Positions 1 to 5,930 of a DNA stretch of 5,976 nt are shown piece after piece (position 1 is the stretch's first letter; each line of letters begins with the position of its first letter). A program made the position numbers and the translations under genes. The notes under the pieces are model-generated. The model searched no databases. It was not told where the DNA came from and was given only the letters and a program-made list of their open reading frames with translations. The stretch comes from G963669175 sp964648415 (lineage in GTDB: Bacteria > Electryoneota > Electryoneia > Electryoneales > Electryoneaceae), in NCBI GenBank assembly GCA_964648415.1, contig CAZYOC010000267.1, forward strand, positions 1 through 5,976, in the 5' to 3' direction.

Positions 1-145
1 ACTGGATTCCAGCCTTCGCTGGAATGAGATTCCTCTCGCATTCTGGGACAGTCTGCTTCGCGGGAATGAGATCCATTGGACATTTTGATACAGTCTGCTT
101 CGCTGGAATGAGATCGGTTCCCATTGTGCACCAGTCTGTATAGCG
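1..145. repeat. Right arm of a composite inverted-repeat element, truncated by the window edge
   Basis: The window opens on the boundary between core and right arm, as judged against the complete copies near 1426 and 5829 (all share CTGGATTCC). The first unit is a hairpin at 6-25: an 8-bp perfect stem, ATTCCAGC with GCTGGAAT, around the loop CTTC. It is followed by tandem units sharing CAGTCTGCTTCGC-GGAATGAGATC at 49-73 and 91-115 (period 42). A decayed third unit has its CAGTCTG at 132-138. The linker AGATCCATTGG-CATT at 70-84 recurs in copy A at 1451-1465, so the linkers as well as the hairpins belong to the repeat. The left arm and core of this copy must lie upstream of the window. No protein-coding role is supported. 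Confidence 0.85.
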
Positions 146-345
146 CACGGCAAACCGGGCCATGCCGCCTGTTTTGTCGACTTTCCGCATAAGTGATTCA
201 CAGAAACGACCCGTCGTTGAGATGGACAAGGTACAACGGAATGGTGGGAAATCACTCGGTCGTTTCGCAGAAATCCGGCGAAAAGGGGCGACATTTGTAA
301 CGAATCCCTGTATCTTGTGGCCATGCGTAACAAGCGGGAGGTCCT
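146..345. other. Intergenic leader of the GT2 gene with no recognised element
   Basis: Between the repeat arm and the glycosyltransferase start I see no convincing gene, RNA gene or consensus promoter. A weak 5-bp hairpin (CGGCA 148-152 with TGCCG 163-167) precedes a short T run at 172-175, too weak to call a terminator. An open frame that begins in this stretch runs into the glycosyltransferase gene in another frame and shows no family resemblance. Confidence 0.5.
337..342 (+). promoter_or_regulatory. Ribosome binding site that fixes the GTG start of the GT2 gene
   Basis: GGAGGT lies 3 bases before GTG at 346. That is tight but workable, and it would be too far (21 bases) from the internal ATG at 364. 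An in-frame TAA at 328-330 excludes any more upstream start. Confidence 0.6.
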
Positions 346-1191
346 GTGAAGGTCGGCGGCTGCATGGTGGTCAAGAACGAGGCGGATGTGATCGAGCAGG
401 TGGTCCGCTATCATCTGGACGACCAGGAGTTCGATATGTTGCTGGTGGTGGACAACGGTTCCACGGATCGCACCTGGAAAATCCTGCAGAGTATCAACGA
501 CCGCCGTCTGCTGCTGTTTCAGACCAGCTGGAAAGACGGTTTTGTGCAGGATGAAGCCACCACAGAGGGCAGCAACCTGTTGTTTGAGAAGCACGGCTGC
601 GACTGGGTGCTGCCCATCGACGCCGATGAATACTGGGTGAGCGAGCAGTTCGGTACGGTGCGGGAAGCGATTTCTCACCTGCTGCCCGATTTTACTGTGT
701 ACAACACTTTCGCGTATGACTTCATGATCACCGAGCTGGATGATCCCGAGGAGCCTGATTTTCGCAAACGCATGCGTTACGCCAGGCTGCATCCGACGCC
801 CAAAGCGGTGCTGCACAATCTGGGCGGCAATATCAAGTACATCATGATCGGCAGCCATCTGATCTATCTGCATGACGAGTCGAAGCGACGCGAGATTGGT
901 GTGAAGCCGGAGGTGCTCTGCCGGTATCATTACCGTTATCTCAGCAAGAAGCAGGTGATGCGCAAGATACTTTACAAGGCGGAGGGCTATATTATCCGCA
1001 CGAAGGGGCAATGGTTGTACGATTCACGTGAAGGATTGCATGGCCGCCATGTACGGGACCACTATTTCGCGATTCGGGAAGGCAATATCGACAAGTGGTA
1101 TCAGAATTTGGTCAAATCGGAAGACACGATAAAAAAGGGCGTGGCGGCCGGTGATTTTGTGCAGAGGGATGTGCTCGCCCGCCGGTTGTAA
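346..1191 (+). CDS. Family 2 glycosyltransferase (GT-A fold, Glyco_tranf_2_4-like)
   Basis: This 281-residue cytoplasmic protein is predicted to transfer a sugar from a nucleotide-sugar donor to an unknown acceptor, most likely in surface glycan synthesis. The N-terminus has the family layout: a first beta strand running into KNE (residues 10-12), then LLVVDNGSTDRT (32-43), the nucleotide-binding region, and PIDADEYW (90-97). The DADE there stands in the place of the metal-binding DXD motif. A later RYHYRYLSKKQ (193-203) resembles the HY-x-R-S/K motif in the C-terminal half of this subgroup. There is no signal peptide or membrane segment, so it acts as a soluble or peripheral enzyme. GTG is taken as start because of the GGAGGT just upstream and the in-frame stop at 328; ATG at 364 would cut the first beta strand. 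It stands alone, flanked on both sides by copies of the same repeat element, and is separated from the downstream operon by more than 560 bases. Donor and acceptor are unknown. Confidence 0.88.
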   Translation: MKVGGCMVVKNEADVIEQVVRYHLDDQEFDMLLVVDNGSTDRTWKILQSINDRRLLLFQTSWKDGFVQDEATTEGSNLLFEKHGCDWVLPIDADEYWVSEQFGTVREAISHLLPDFTVYNTFAYDFMITELDDPEEPDFRKRMRYARLHPTPKAVLHNLGGNIKYIMIGSHLIYLHDESKRREIGVKPEVLCRYHYRYLSKKQVMRKILYKAEGYIIRTKGQWLYDSREGLHGRHVRDHYFAIREGNIDKWYQNLVKSEDTIKKGVAAGDFVQRDVLARRL

Positions 1192-1220
1192 GGTGACTCA
1201 CTCAAATTCTCACTCATCAT

Positions 1221-1537
1221 TTATTCCCAGCACAGCAGACTGTCGCGGAACAGGGTCGGTTCTCATCCCAGCGAAGCAAGCTGTAGCAACATAAGATCTA
1301 CTCTCATCCCAGCGAAGGCTGGGATCCAGGCAAGGTGCAAGAATATAATAAGTTAGCAATCCAGCACCAGAGTAGTGTTCAATAGGGTGTTTACATTGTC
1401 AACATATTGTAGTATATAGACATGACTGGATTCCCGCCTTCGCGGGAATGAGATCCATTGGCCATTCGGATACAGTCCGCCTTCGCGGGAATGACACTCG
1501 TTGGGCATTTTGATACAGTCCGCCTGCGCAGGAATTC
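1221..1537. repeat. Composite palindromic repeat element, complete copy A
   Basis: The left arm contains three units whose CCCAG starts at 1226, 1267 and 1308 (period exactly 41). The last of these forms the inner left hairpin at 1306-1325, stem ATCCCAGC with GCTGGGAT and loop GAAG. A 96-base core follows (1330-1425). The inner right hairpin at 1430-1449 has the stem ATTCCCGC with GCGGGAAT and loop CTTC. Two further right-arm units have TACAGTCC at 1471 and 1514 (period 43). The inner left segment 1304-1329 and the reverse complement of 1426-1451 match at 22 of 26 positions, so the element is a large inverted repeat. The right hairpin fits the form ATTCCC-N8-GGGAAT known for neisserial dRS3 repeats; common ancestry is not implied. 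It fills most of the gap between the GT2 gene and the next operon, and its hairpins lack T runs typical of intrinsic terminators. Confidence 0.85.
1330..1425. repeat. 96-base core of element copy A
   Basis: This AT-rich core lies between the CCAG that ends the left hairpin arm and the CTGG that begins the right one. Aligned without gaps to the core of copy B (5733-5828), it has 62 of 96 identical positions by hand count: 32/41 at the left end, 16/37 in the middle and 14/18 at the right end. It has internal dyad symmetry about its midpoint: 22 of 48 mirrored positions form Watson-Crick pairs and 6 more could form G-T pairs. The best stretch is 1344-1360 against 1395-1411 (13/17). A TATAAT at 1344-1349 lacks a matching -35 box. 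Confidence 0.75.
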
Positions 1538-1662
1538 GTATTCTCATGAGAAGCTGCCATCCGGGGAGGCGAAGAGCGCTTTAATTTCTTACCTTACATT
1601 GTTTGAGCAGATGTGTCCGGATGCTCTAATACAATACCTCATCGGAGCGGTAAAAGGAGGAG

Positions 1663-1687
1663 AACCCCGCCTACGCTGGGGATGACA
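1663..1687. repeat. Solitary degenerate repeat unit
   Basis: AACCCCGC-CTAC-GCTGGGGAT followed by GACA matches the right-arm hairpin unit of the composite elements (same CTAC loop as copy B at 5841-5844 and the same GATGACA-like tail). It carries an extra T in the right side of the stem, which leaves a one-base bulge. It stands alone about 70 bases before the operon start and could form a hairpin in the 5' untranslated region of the transcript. Confidence 0.6.
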
Positions 1688-1746
1688 TCACGGGGGCAAG
1701 GCTTTCGGAGCATCAGGATTAGCCGGTGGTGCGCCGGCGGTAATGT

Positions 1747-1752
1747 AAGGAG
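1747..1752 (+). promoter_or_regulatory. Ribosome binding site that supports a TTG start
   Basis: AAGGAG with a 6-base spacer precedes TTG at 1759. This selects TTG over the later in-frame candidates, which would begin inside the signal peptide. Confidence 0.7.
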
Positions 1753-1758
1753 TAAGAT

Positions 1759-2877
1759 TTGCAGGGTTTGACGAGAACAGTGTCCGCCATCATGCTGATG
1801 ATGGTGGTGATGGTTTCAGGCACACAGGCTGTTCAGCCGGGCGGGCCGACTCTCGGCGAGCAGGCGGAACAGGCGTTGTCCGCCGGGGATGCGGTCCTGG
1901 CGACCGAACTCTACGAGAAATGGCTGGAGGCCAATCCCGGGGATTATGTCGGCTGGTACAACTACGCCTGCGCGCTCGCATTGACCGGTCAGCTTCAGGA
2001 AGCCCTGCGGGCTCTCGACGATGCGGCGACCGCTGGCTGGCGTGACGCCGAATGGCCCCAGCGCGATCCCGACCTCGCATTGATTCACGACATGCCCGGC
2101 TTCACTCGTATCATCAAACGTATCGAGGATCTGGCTGAAATGGAGCAGGATGTCACGGAGAAACGTGACAAGCCCTACTACACCACCCAGACTCGCCTGG
2201 CGCCTTACCTGACCGTGCTTCCCGCCACCTATCGCGAGGACGGCGAGCCGCATACGGTGGTGGTATTGTTGCACGGGCGCGGGGGCGACATGCAGGACCT
2301 GCGGGAGTTGCCGGACCGGCTTGCGCTGGCGAATATCGTTTACCTGCTGCCGCGCGCACCCTATACCGTTCGCAGGGGTGTGGAGGGCTTCAGCTACTGG
2401 CCGCGCTCCCTGGCCGCTCAGAACAGCGACGACTATGAGCTGGCGCGGATGTATACGGTAGACTGGATCGGCAATGTTGTATCCCACGCCGCAGCGAACC
2501 TGAACATCGATACCAGTCACGTGGTGTTGGCCGGGTATTCCCAGGGCGCGTCTGCGGCTCTGCTCATGGCCATGCGCCGTCCGGACAGCATCTTTGGCGT
2601 GGCCAGCATTGCGGGCTACATGCCGTATGGGGAGGATACGGCGGAAGCGTTCACCCTGGCGGTGCGGAAGAACGTGAAGCTGTTCATCGCTCACGGTACT
2701 CGCGACCGGGTGGTGACTCGAGAGCAGACGCAGCAGATCCGGGAACTGGCGCAGGAGGCCGGGTTGCCGGTGGCGTATCTGGAGACGCCGGACGACCACG
2801 AGATCAGCGATGAGATGATCGTCGGGTTGGCGGAGTGGCTCACGGAGGTGCTGGAGCAAGCCAAGCAGGGAGACTGA
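1759..2877 (+). CDS. Exported TPR-domain serine esterase (phospholipase/carboxylesterase-like alpha/beta hydrolase)
   Basis: This 372-residue protein has three parts. Residues 1-24 look like a signal peptide: Arg6, a hydrophobic stretch at 8-19 rich in Met and Val, and a TQA cleavage site at 22-24. Residues about 31-125 form one to two TPR-like helix pairs (LYEKWLEANPGDYVGWYNYA at 51-70), then QRDPDLALIHDMPGF (101-115), a tail often seen after TPRs. Residues about 145-368 are an alpha/beta hydrolase resembling the Abhydrolase_2 (phospholipase/carboxylesterase) family: LLHGRGGD (170-177) for the oxyanion region, GYSQG (259-263) with nucleophile Ser261, HGTRD (312-316) with Asp316, and DDHE (345-348) with His347. 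All triad residues are present, so an active esterase is likely. Bacterial family members are usually about 220 residues and cytoplasmic; the signal peptide and TPR are additions here. No lipobox Cys is seen at the cleavage site. The gene heads an operon; its stop overlaps the next start in TGATG. Substrate unknown: an acyl, acetyl or lipid ester on an envelope glycan is an inference from context. Confidence 0.85.
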   Translation: MQGLTRTVSAIMLMMVVMVSGTQAVQPGGPTLGEQAEQALSAGDAVLATELYEKWLEANPGDYVGWYNYACALALTGQLQEALRALDDAATAGWRDAEWPQRDPDLALIHDMPGFTRIIKRIEDLAEMEQDVTEKRDKPYYTTQTRLAPYLTVLPATYREDGEPHTVVVLLHGRGGDMQDLRELPDRLALANIVYLLPRAPYTVRRGVEGFSYWPRSLAAQNSDDYELARMYTVDWIGNVVSHAAANLNIDTSHVVLAGYSQGASAALLMAMRRPDSIFGVASIAGYMPYGEDTAEAFTLAVRKNVKLFIAHGTRDRVVTREQTQQIRELAQEAGLPVAYLETPDDHEISDEMIVGLAEWLTEVLEQAKQGD

Positions 2878-4622
2878 TGCTCAACCGGCTGCAAACCTGG
2901 CTGGATCCAACCAAAGAAACCGGCGCGGACTCACGCAAGCTGTCGCGCTGGCTTCGGTGGGGACTGCCGCTCCTGGTGATCCTCGCCTGCCGCATGCCGT
3001 ACTTCGGCATGGAAATCCTCAATTCCGACGAAGGCCTGTACGCCGCCACCGCACGCATTATGATGGAGGGCGGCGTTCTCTATGAAGACGCCTGGGAACA
3101 CGCCGCGCCCGGAATCTTCTACCTTTACAAGACCATCTTCTCGATCTTCGGCGCTTGGAACATGCTGGCGATCCGTTATATCACGATCCTGGCGCATCTG
3201 GCCGCCGCGCTCCTGATTGGCCGGGATGTACGGATTCGTTACGGCGATGTACCCGGCGTGTTCGCCGGCGTCCTGGCGGCGCTGGCCATCGGTGGCTACC
3301 TCCCGCAGGACGCCGTCGCCTCTATCACTGAAATCTTCATGCTGCCCTTCCTGTTGCTGGCGGCACGGTCACTGTACCGTTGGACGGAGACCGGCGAGGG
3401 ATCGGTTGTTCTCACCGGCCTCTGGATCGCCATCACAGCCTGGTTCAAAATCCACGGCCTGTTGATCCTGATCCTGATTCTGGCCGGCGCCTGGATCGCC
3501 CGGTATGTGGTCACACGGAAACGTGTCTTCACCTTCCCGATTTTCGCGCTGTTGGCGTCGGCGGGCTGGTACATTGTGTTGCTGATGCCGTTGCTGTTCG
3601 ACGGCGGTTTCAACGCGTTTTTCCGTATCTACATCAAATACAACCTGTTCTACGCCGGCGCGGGCGGGTACGACTGGGGCTTTATCGGCGGGGTGTGGAC
3701 CAAGATCTGGGACTGGGCGCTGCCGCAATGGCTGGCCGTGGCGCTCGCATTGATGTTCCTCACCGCGTATTCCGCCAACCGCCGGAAGCTGCGCTCGAAG
3801 AAGATCTTCCTGGGCGGCGCGCTGGTTGGATCGTTTCTGGTAGCGACCATCGGCGGACGGCTGTTCGGGCATTATTTCATCCCCGCGGCGGCGTTTACCG
3901 CCTGGCTGGGCGCGGAGGGCTTCGCGCTGCTGTATTGCCAGTCGAGACGCAATCGTATTGATAAAAAATCTCCCCCTGTGAGGGTTGCTCTTGTGGCGAT
4001 GGCGCTGGGGATCCTGCTACCCATTGTGTACTTTCATGGCGGTGCTTACCGGCATCAGAGATTGATCGAGCTCGACGGCGAACCGTTGAAAAGCCGCTAC
4101 CCCGACCTCGTGGAGAAAACCCGGGAAGTGACGCCGGAAGACGAGGATATCTGGGTGTGGGGTTTTGCGCCGGAACTGTATGTACTCAGCAAACGAGACC
4201 CGGCGAACCGGTTTGTCAAATGCGACTATCTCGTCGGTCTGGTTCCCTGGGTGAATGTTGAGCCACATATCGACACGACGCCGTATATTATTGAAGGGAG
4301 CTGGCAACTGCTCGGTCAGGATATGACCCGCAATCCACCGGCGGTGATCATCGATTGCGCGGAAGCGGATTACCAGTATTATGGTAAATACCCGATGGAC
4401 AATAACGCGCAACTGAAGGCTTTTGTAGAGACTCATTATACGGATTTGGGGCGGTATGACAGCCAGGATTTGCGGCTGCTGGATTATTTCATCGGGCAGG
4501 GGCGGTTTTACTTGTTCCGATTATACTTGCGCAAGGATCTGGCATTGAAGCAGGGGCTGATGGAAACGCCTGAAGCGGCGCCCGGGGAGAACCAACACCA
4601 GCGACGGCAAGGGAAAGAGTGA
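2877..4622 (+). CDS. Multi-pass GT-C glycosyltransferase, family 39 / ArnT-PMT-like
   Basis: This 581-residue inner-membrane protein is predicted to transfer a sugar from a polyprenyl-phosphate carrier to an acceptor on the outer face of the membrane. The first extracytoplasmic loop carries NSDEGLYAATAR (49-60); Asp51-Glu52 match the acidic pair typical of GT39/ArnT-like enzymes. About 11-12 hydrophobic segments can be traced, near residues 28-38, 79-94, 99-115, 126-141, 150-164, 176-190, 193-210, 218-242, 283-299, 309-326, 331-355 and 367-387. A soluble C-terminal part (about 390-581) includes DIWVWGFAPELYVLSKRDPANRF (424-446), common in such family 39 proteins. Start: ATG at 2877 overlaps the upstream TGA and has GGGAG at 2868-2872; an in-frame GTG at 2835 has no better site and lies wholly inside the upstream gene. 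The one-base overlap implies translational coupling. The C-terminus (about 563-581) is a polar, probably disordered tail. Acceptor and sugar are unknown; PMT-type protein mannosylation cannot be excluded. Confidence 0.85.
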   Translation: MLNRLQTWLDPTKETGADSRKLSRWLRWGLPLLVILACRMPYFGMEILNSDEGLYAATARIMMEGGVLYEDAWEHAAPGIFYLYKTIFSIFGAWNMLAIRYITILAHLAAALLIGRDVRIRYGDVPGVFAGVLAALAIGGYLPQDAVASITEIFMLPFLLLAARSLYRWTETGEGSVVLTGLWIAITAWFKIHGLLILILILAGAWIARYVVTRKRVFTFPIFALLASAGWYIVLLMPLLFDGGFNAFFRIYIKYNLFYAGAGGYDWGFIGGVWTKIWDWALPQWLAVALALMFLTAYSANRRKLRSKKIFLGGALVGSFLVATIGGRLFGHYFIPAAAFTAWLGAEGFALLYCQSRRNRIDKKSPPVRVALVAMALGILLPIVYFHGGAYRHQRLIELDGEPLKSRYPDLVEKTREVTPEDEDIWVWGFAPELYVLSKRDPANRFVKCDYLVGLVPWVNVEPHIDTTPYIIEGSWQLLGQDMTRNPPAVIIDCAEADYQYYGKYPMDNNAQLKAFVETHYTDLGRYDSQDLRLLDYFIGQGRFYLFRLYLRKDLALKQGLMETPEAAPGENQHQRRQGKE

Positions 4623-5566
4623 ACTTTCGGAAAATCGTCAAGAGGATGAAGCACCAGTGGCAGATCAAACTGTATCTGTTCCTGCTGGCGTGCCTGCTCT
4701 GGATCTTCGTTGTCATCAACAAAAGCTATGAAACAGTTGTGCCTGTCAAGCTCGATACGATAAATCTGCGGGAAGGCAAATTAGTGGTATCAGATCTTCC
4801 GGACTATGTCACGATGCGGTTTACCGGCAGCGGCAAAGATCTCATAATGATGAAGTATTTCAATGAACCACGGTTGGAGCTGAACCTGCATACCATTCAG
4901 CATTTTTTCGATTATCCCATCCGTGTCAACCAAGTGATCCTGTCTCCGGAGCTGGATGCGATTCCCATGACGGTGGTTTCGCCGGAGACCGTGAAAGTGG
5001 TGCTGGAGGATCTGCTGGAACGGCGGGTTCGGGTAGAACCGATTGTGGACCTTGCCACACAACCGGGATACACCCTGTTGTCTGAGCCGTATGTGCTGCC
5101 GGACAGTGTTACCATATCCGGGCCACGTAGCGTGGTGCGCAGGATGCAGAGTGTACAAACCGAGCGAGCGGAATTCTCCAAGGCTCGAAAAACGATTCAG
5201 GAGGAGCTGGAGCTGGCGATCCCGGACTCACTGCATGTGACAGCGAAACCCGACAAAGTGCTGCTGACGGTTGAAGTCGATAAAATCGCCCAGCGTGCGA
5301 TCCGCGGTGTACCGGTGGGGGTGATACGGCTGCCGCGCGGGCGCAACATCACCCTCGAACCCGCCATGCTGGATGTGACCGTAACCGGTCCGGCCAAACG
5401 TCTTGCTCGGCTCACCGCCGATTCCATCCAGGCCTATTTTGACTTCTCCCAATGGGATCCGGAAACTCGAGCGTACCCTGTGGAGTTCAATCTTCCGGAC
5501 GGCATCAGCGACGCTCAACCGGACCCGGAGGAAATCGAAGTGTTCATGGGAGTTGACTCGCCCTGA
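4619..5566 (+). CDS. Membrane-anchored YbbR-domain protein (CdaR-like)
   Basis: This 315-residue protein has a basic N-terminus (FRKIVKRMKHQWQIK, 3-17), one membrane segment (about 18-34, YLFLLACLLWIFVVINK) and an extracytoplasmic region of three YbbR-type repeats at about 36-131, 135-221 and 225-311. The second and third are clearest, each with a strand-turn pattern near VTISGPRSVVRRM (164-176) and VTVTGPAKRLARL (253-265). The third ends in DGISDAQPDPEEIEVFM, a typical repeat end. In Firmicutes, CdaR (YbbR) binds and regulates the diadenylate cyclase CdaA; here no cyclase gene is adjacent, so that role is not supported by context. GTG at 4619 is chosen because its GTGA overlap with the upstream stop suggests coupling; ATG at 4646 would still keep the membrane anchor and is a real alternative. 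It is the last gene of the operon, and no terminator hairpin with a T run follows. Confidence 0.85.
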   Translation: MNFRKIVKRMKHQWQIKLYLFLLACLLWIFVVINKSYETVVPVKLDTINLREGKLVVSDLPDYVTMRFTGSGKDLIMMKYFNEPRLELNLHTIQHFFDYPIRVNQVILSPELDAIPMTVVSPETVKVVLEDLLERRVRVEPIVDLATQPGYTLLSEPYVLPDSVTISGPRSVVRRMQSVQTERAEFSKARKTIQEELELAIPDSLHVTAKPDKVLLTVEVDKIAQRAIRGVPVGVIRLPRGRNITLEPAMLDVTVTGPAKRLARLTADSIQAYFDFSQWDPETRAYPVEFNLPDGISDAQPDPEEIEVFMGVDSP

Positions 5567-5644
5567 CGTCCCGCCCCAACTTGCAGGCTGCCATTCAAGA
5601 CGAGTGTAGAACAGCGACTGCGCTTATTGTCTATGAAGCATTTT
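5567..5644. other. Short spacer after the operon
   Basis: I see no gene and no intrinsic terminator here. Transcripts from the operon would run into the hairpins of the repeat element that follows. Confidence 0.5.
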
Positions 5645-5930
5645 GTCGCGGAATCGAACCTACTCTCATTCCAGCGTAGCAGACTGCCGCGGAATCGAAC
5701 CTACTCTCATTCCAGCGAAGGCTGGAATCCAGGCATGGTTCAAGAATACAATATCTTAGCAACTCAGTAACAGGATTGGATGCAACGTTTGGTATTTGTA
5801 GTTAATATGATGTAGTATATCAACTTGTCTGGATTCCTGCCTACGCAGGAATGACACTCGTTGGGTATTATGATACAGTGTCTTTCGCAGGAATGACACT
5901 CGATGGGCATTATGATACAGTGTCTTTCGC
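5645..5930. repeat. Composite palindromic repeat element, complete copy B
   Basis: The architecture matches copy A. Left-arm units begin G(T/C)CGCGGAATCGAACC at 5645 and 5686 (period 41). The inner left hairpin at 5709-5728 has the stem ATTCCAGC with GCTGGAAT and loop GAAG. The 96-base core is 5733-5828. The inner right hairpin at 5833-5852 has the stem ATTCCTGC with GCAGGAAT and loop CTAC. Right-arm units have GATACAGTGTCTTTCGC at 5872 and 5914 (period 42). The inner left segment 5707-5732 and the reverse complement of 5829-5854 match at 23 of 26 positions. The last right-arm unit is cut short at about 5930, inside what should be its hairpin, and continues directly into a left-arm unit of the next copy. 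It is in the same orientation as copy A, as judged from the core. Confidence 0.85.
5733..5828. repeat. 96-base core of element copy B
   Basis: The core has exactly the same length as that of copy A and aligns to it without gaps. TGTAGTATAT at 5811-5820 is identical to 1408-1417. The mirrored dyad is retained: 24 of 48 positions pair by Watson-Crick rules with 4 more G-T pairs, and 5747-5763 against 5798-5814 matches at 12 of 17. At mirrored core positions 31 and 66, copy A has T with A while copy B has C with G, which is a paired change. Confidence 0.75.

Larger units (their letters stand above)
1538..1758. other. Leader region of the esterase-GT-YbbR operon
   Basis: This stretch lies between element A and the first gene of the operon. 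It holds the 12-base palindrome TTCTCATGAGAA at 1541-1552, a relic repeat unit at 1663-1687 (listed separately), a short GC-rich hairpin GCCGG/CCGGC at 1722-1726 and 1734-1738, and the ribosome binding site at 1747-1752. The operon promoter should be here or within element A, but no pair of hexamers with acceptable spacing is convincing. A small open frame crosses it but consists largely of repeat sequence and has no recognisable protein features. Confidence 0.5.

Noticed and set aside
148..175. Intrinsic terminator after the first repeat arm
   Set aside because: The stem is only 5 bp with a 10-base loop, and the T run of four is short.
162..554. Open frame overlapping the start of the GT2 gene
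   Set aside because: It overlaps the well-supported glycosyltransferase in another frame, has Arg/Gly-rich low-information composition and shows no motif.
1344..1349. Promoter within the core of element A (TATAAT)
   Set aside because: There is no -35 hexamer at 16-18 bases upstream. The matching TACAAT in copy B also lacks one, and the AT-rich core makes chance matches likely.
1426..1537. CRISPR-like array (repeat plus spacer at a regular 41-43 base period)
   Set aside because: The linkers between hairpin units are themselves similar to one another and to linkers at the other copies, so they are part of the repeat and not unique spacers. Only two to three units occur per arm, and no cas gene is present.
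1603..1635. Sigma-70-like promoter TTGAGC ... TACAAT before the operon
   Set aside because: The spacing of 21 bases is too long, and no other hexamer pair in the leader fits better.
1458..1685. Small plus-strand open frame in the intergenic region
   Set aside because: It is built from right-arm repeat units at its start and the relic unit at its end, with no convincing ribosome site and no family resemblance.
1816..2859. Long reverse-strand open frame (347 codons) opposite the esterase gene
   Set aside because: It mirrors the GC-rich codon use of the sense gene, which has a signal peptide, a catalytic triad and a good ribosome site. The antisense translation has no recognisable features.
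2835..2876. Upstream GTG start for the GT-C glycosyltransferase
   Set aside because: It would add 14 residues inside the esterase gene. ATG at 2877 has GGGAG nearby and the common TGATG overlap.
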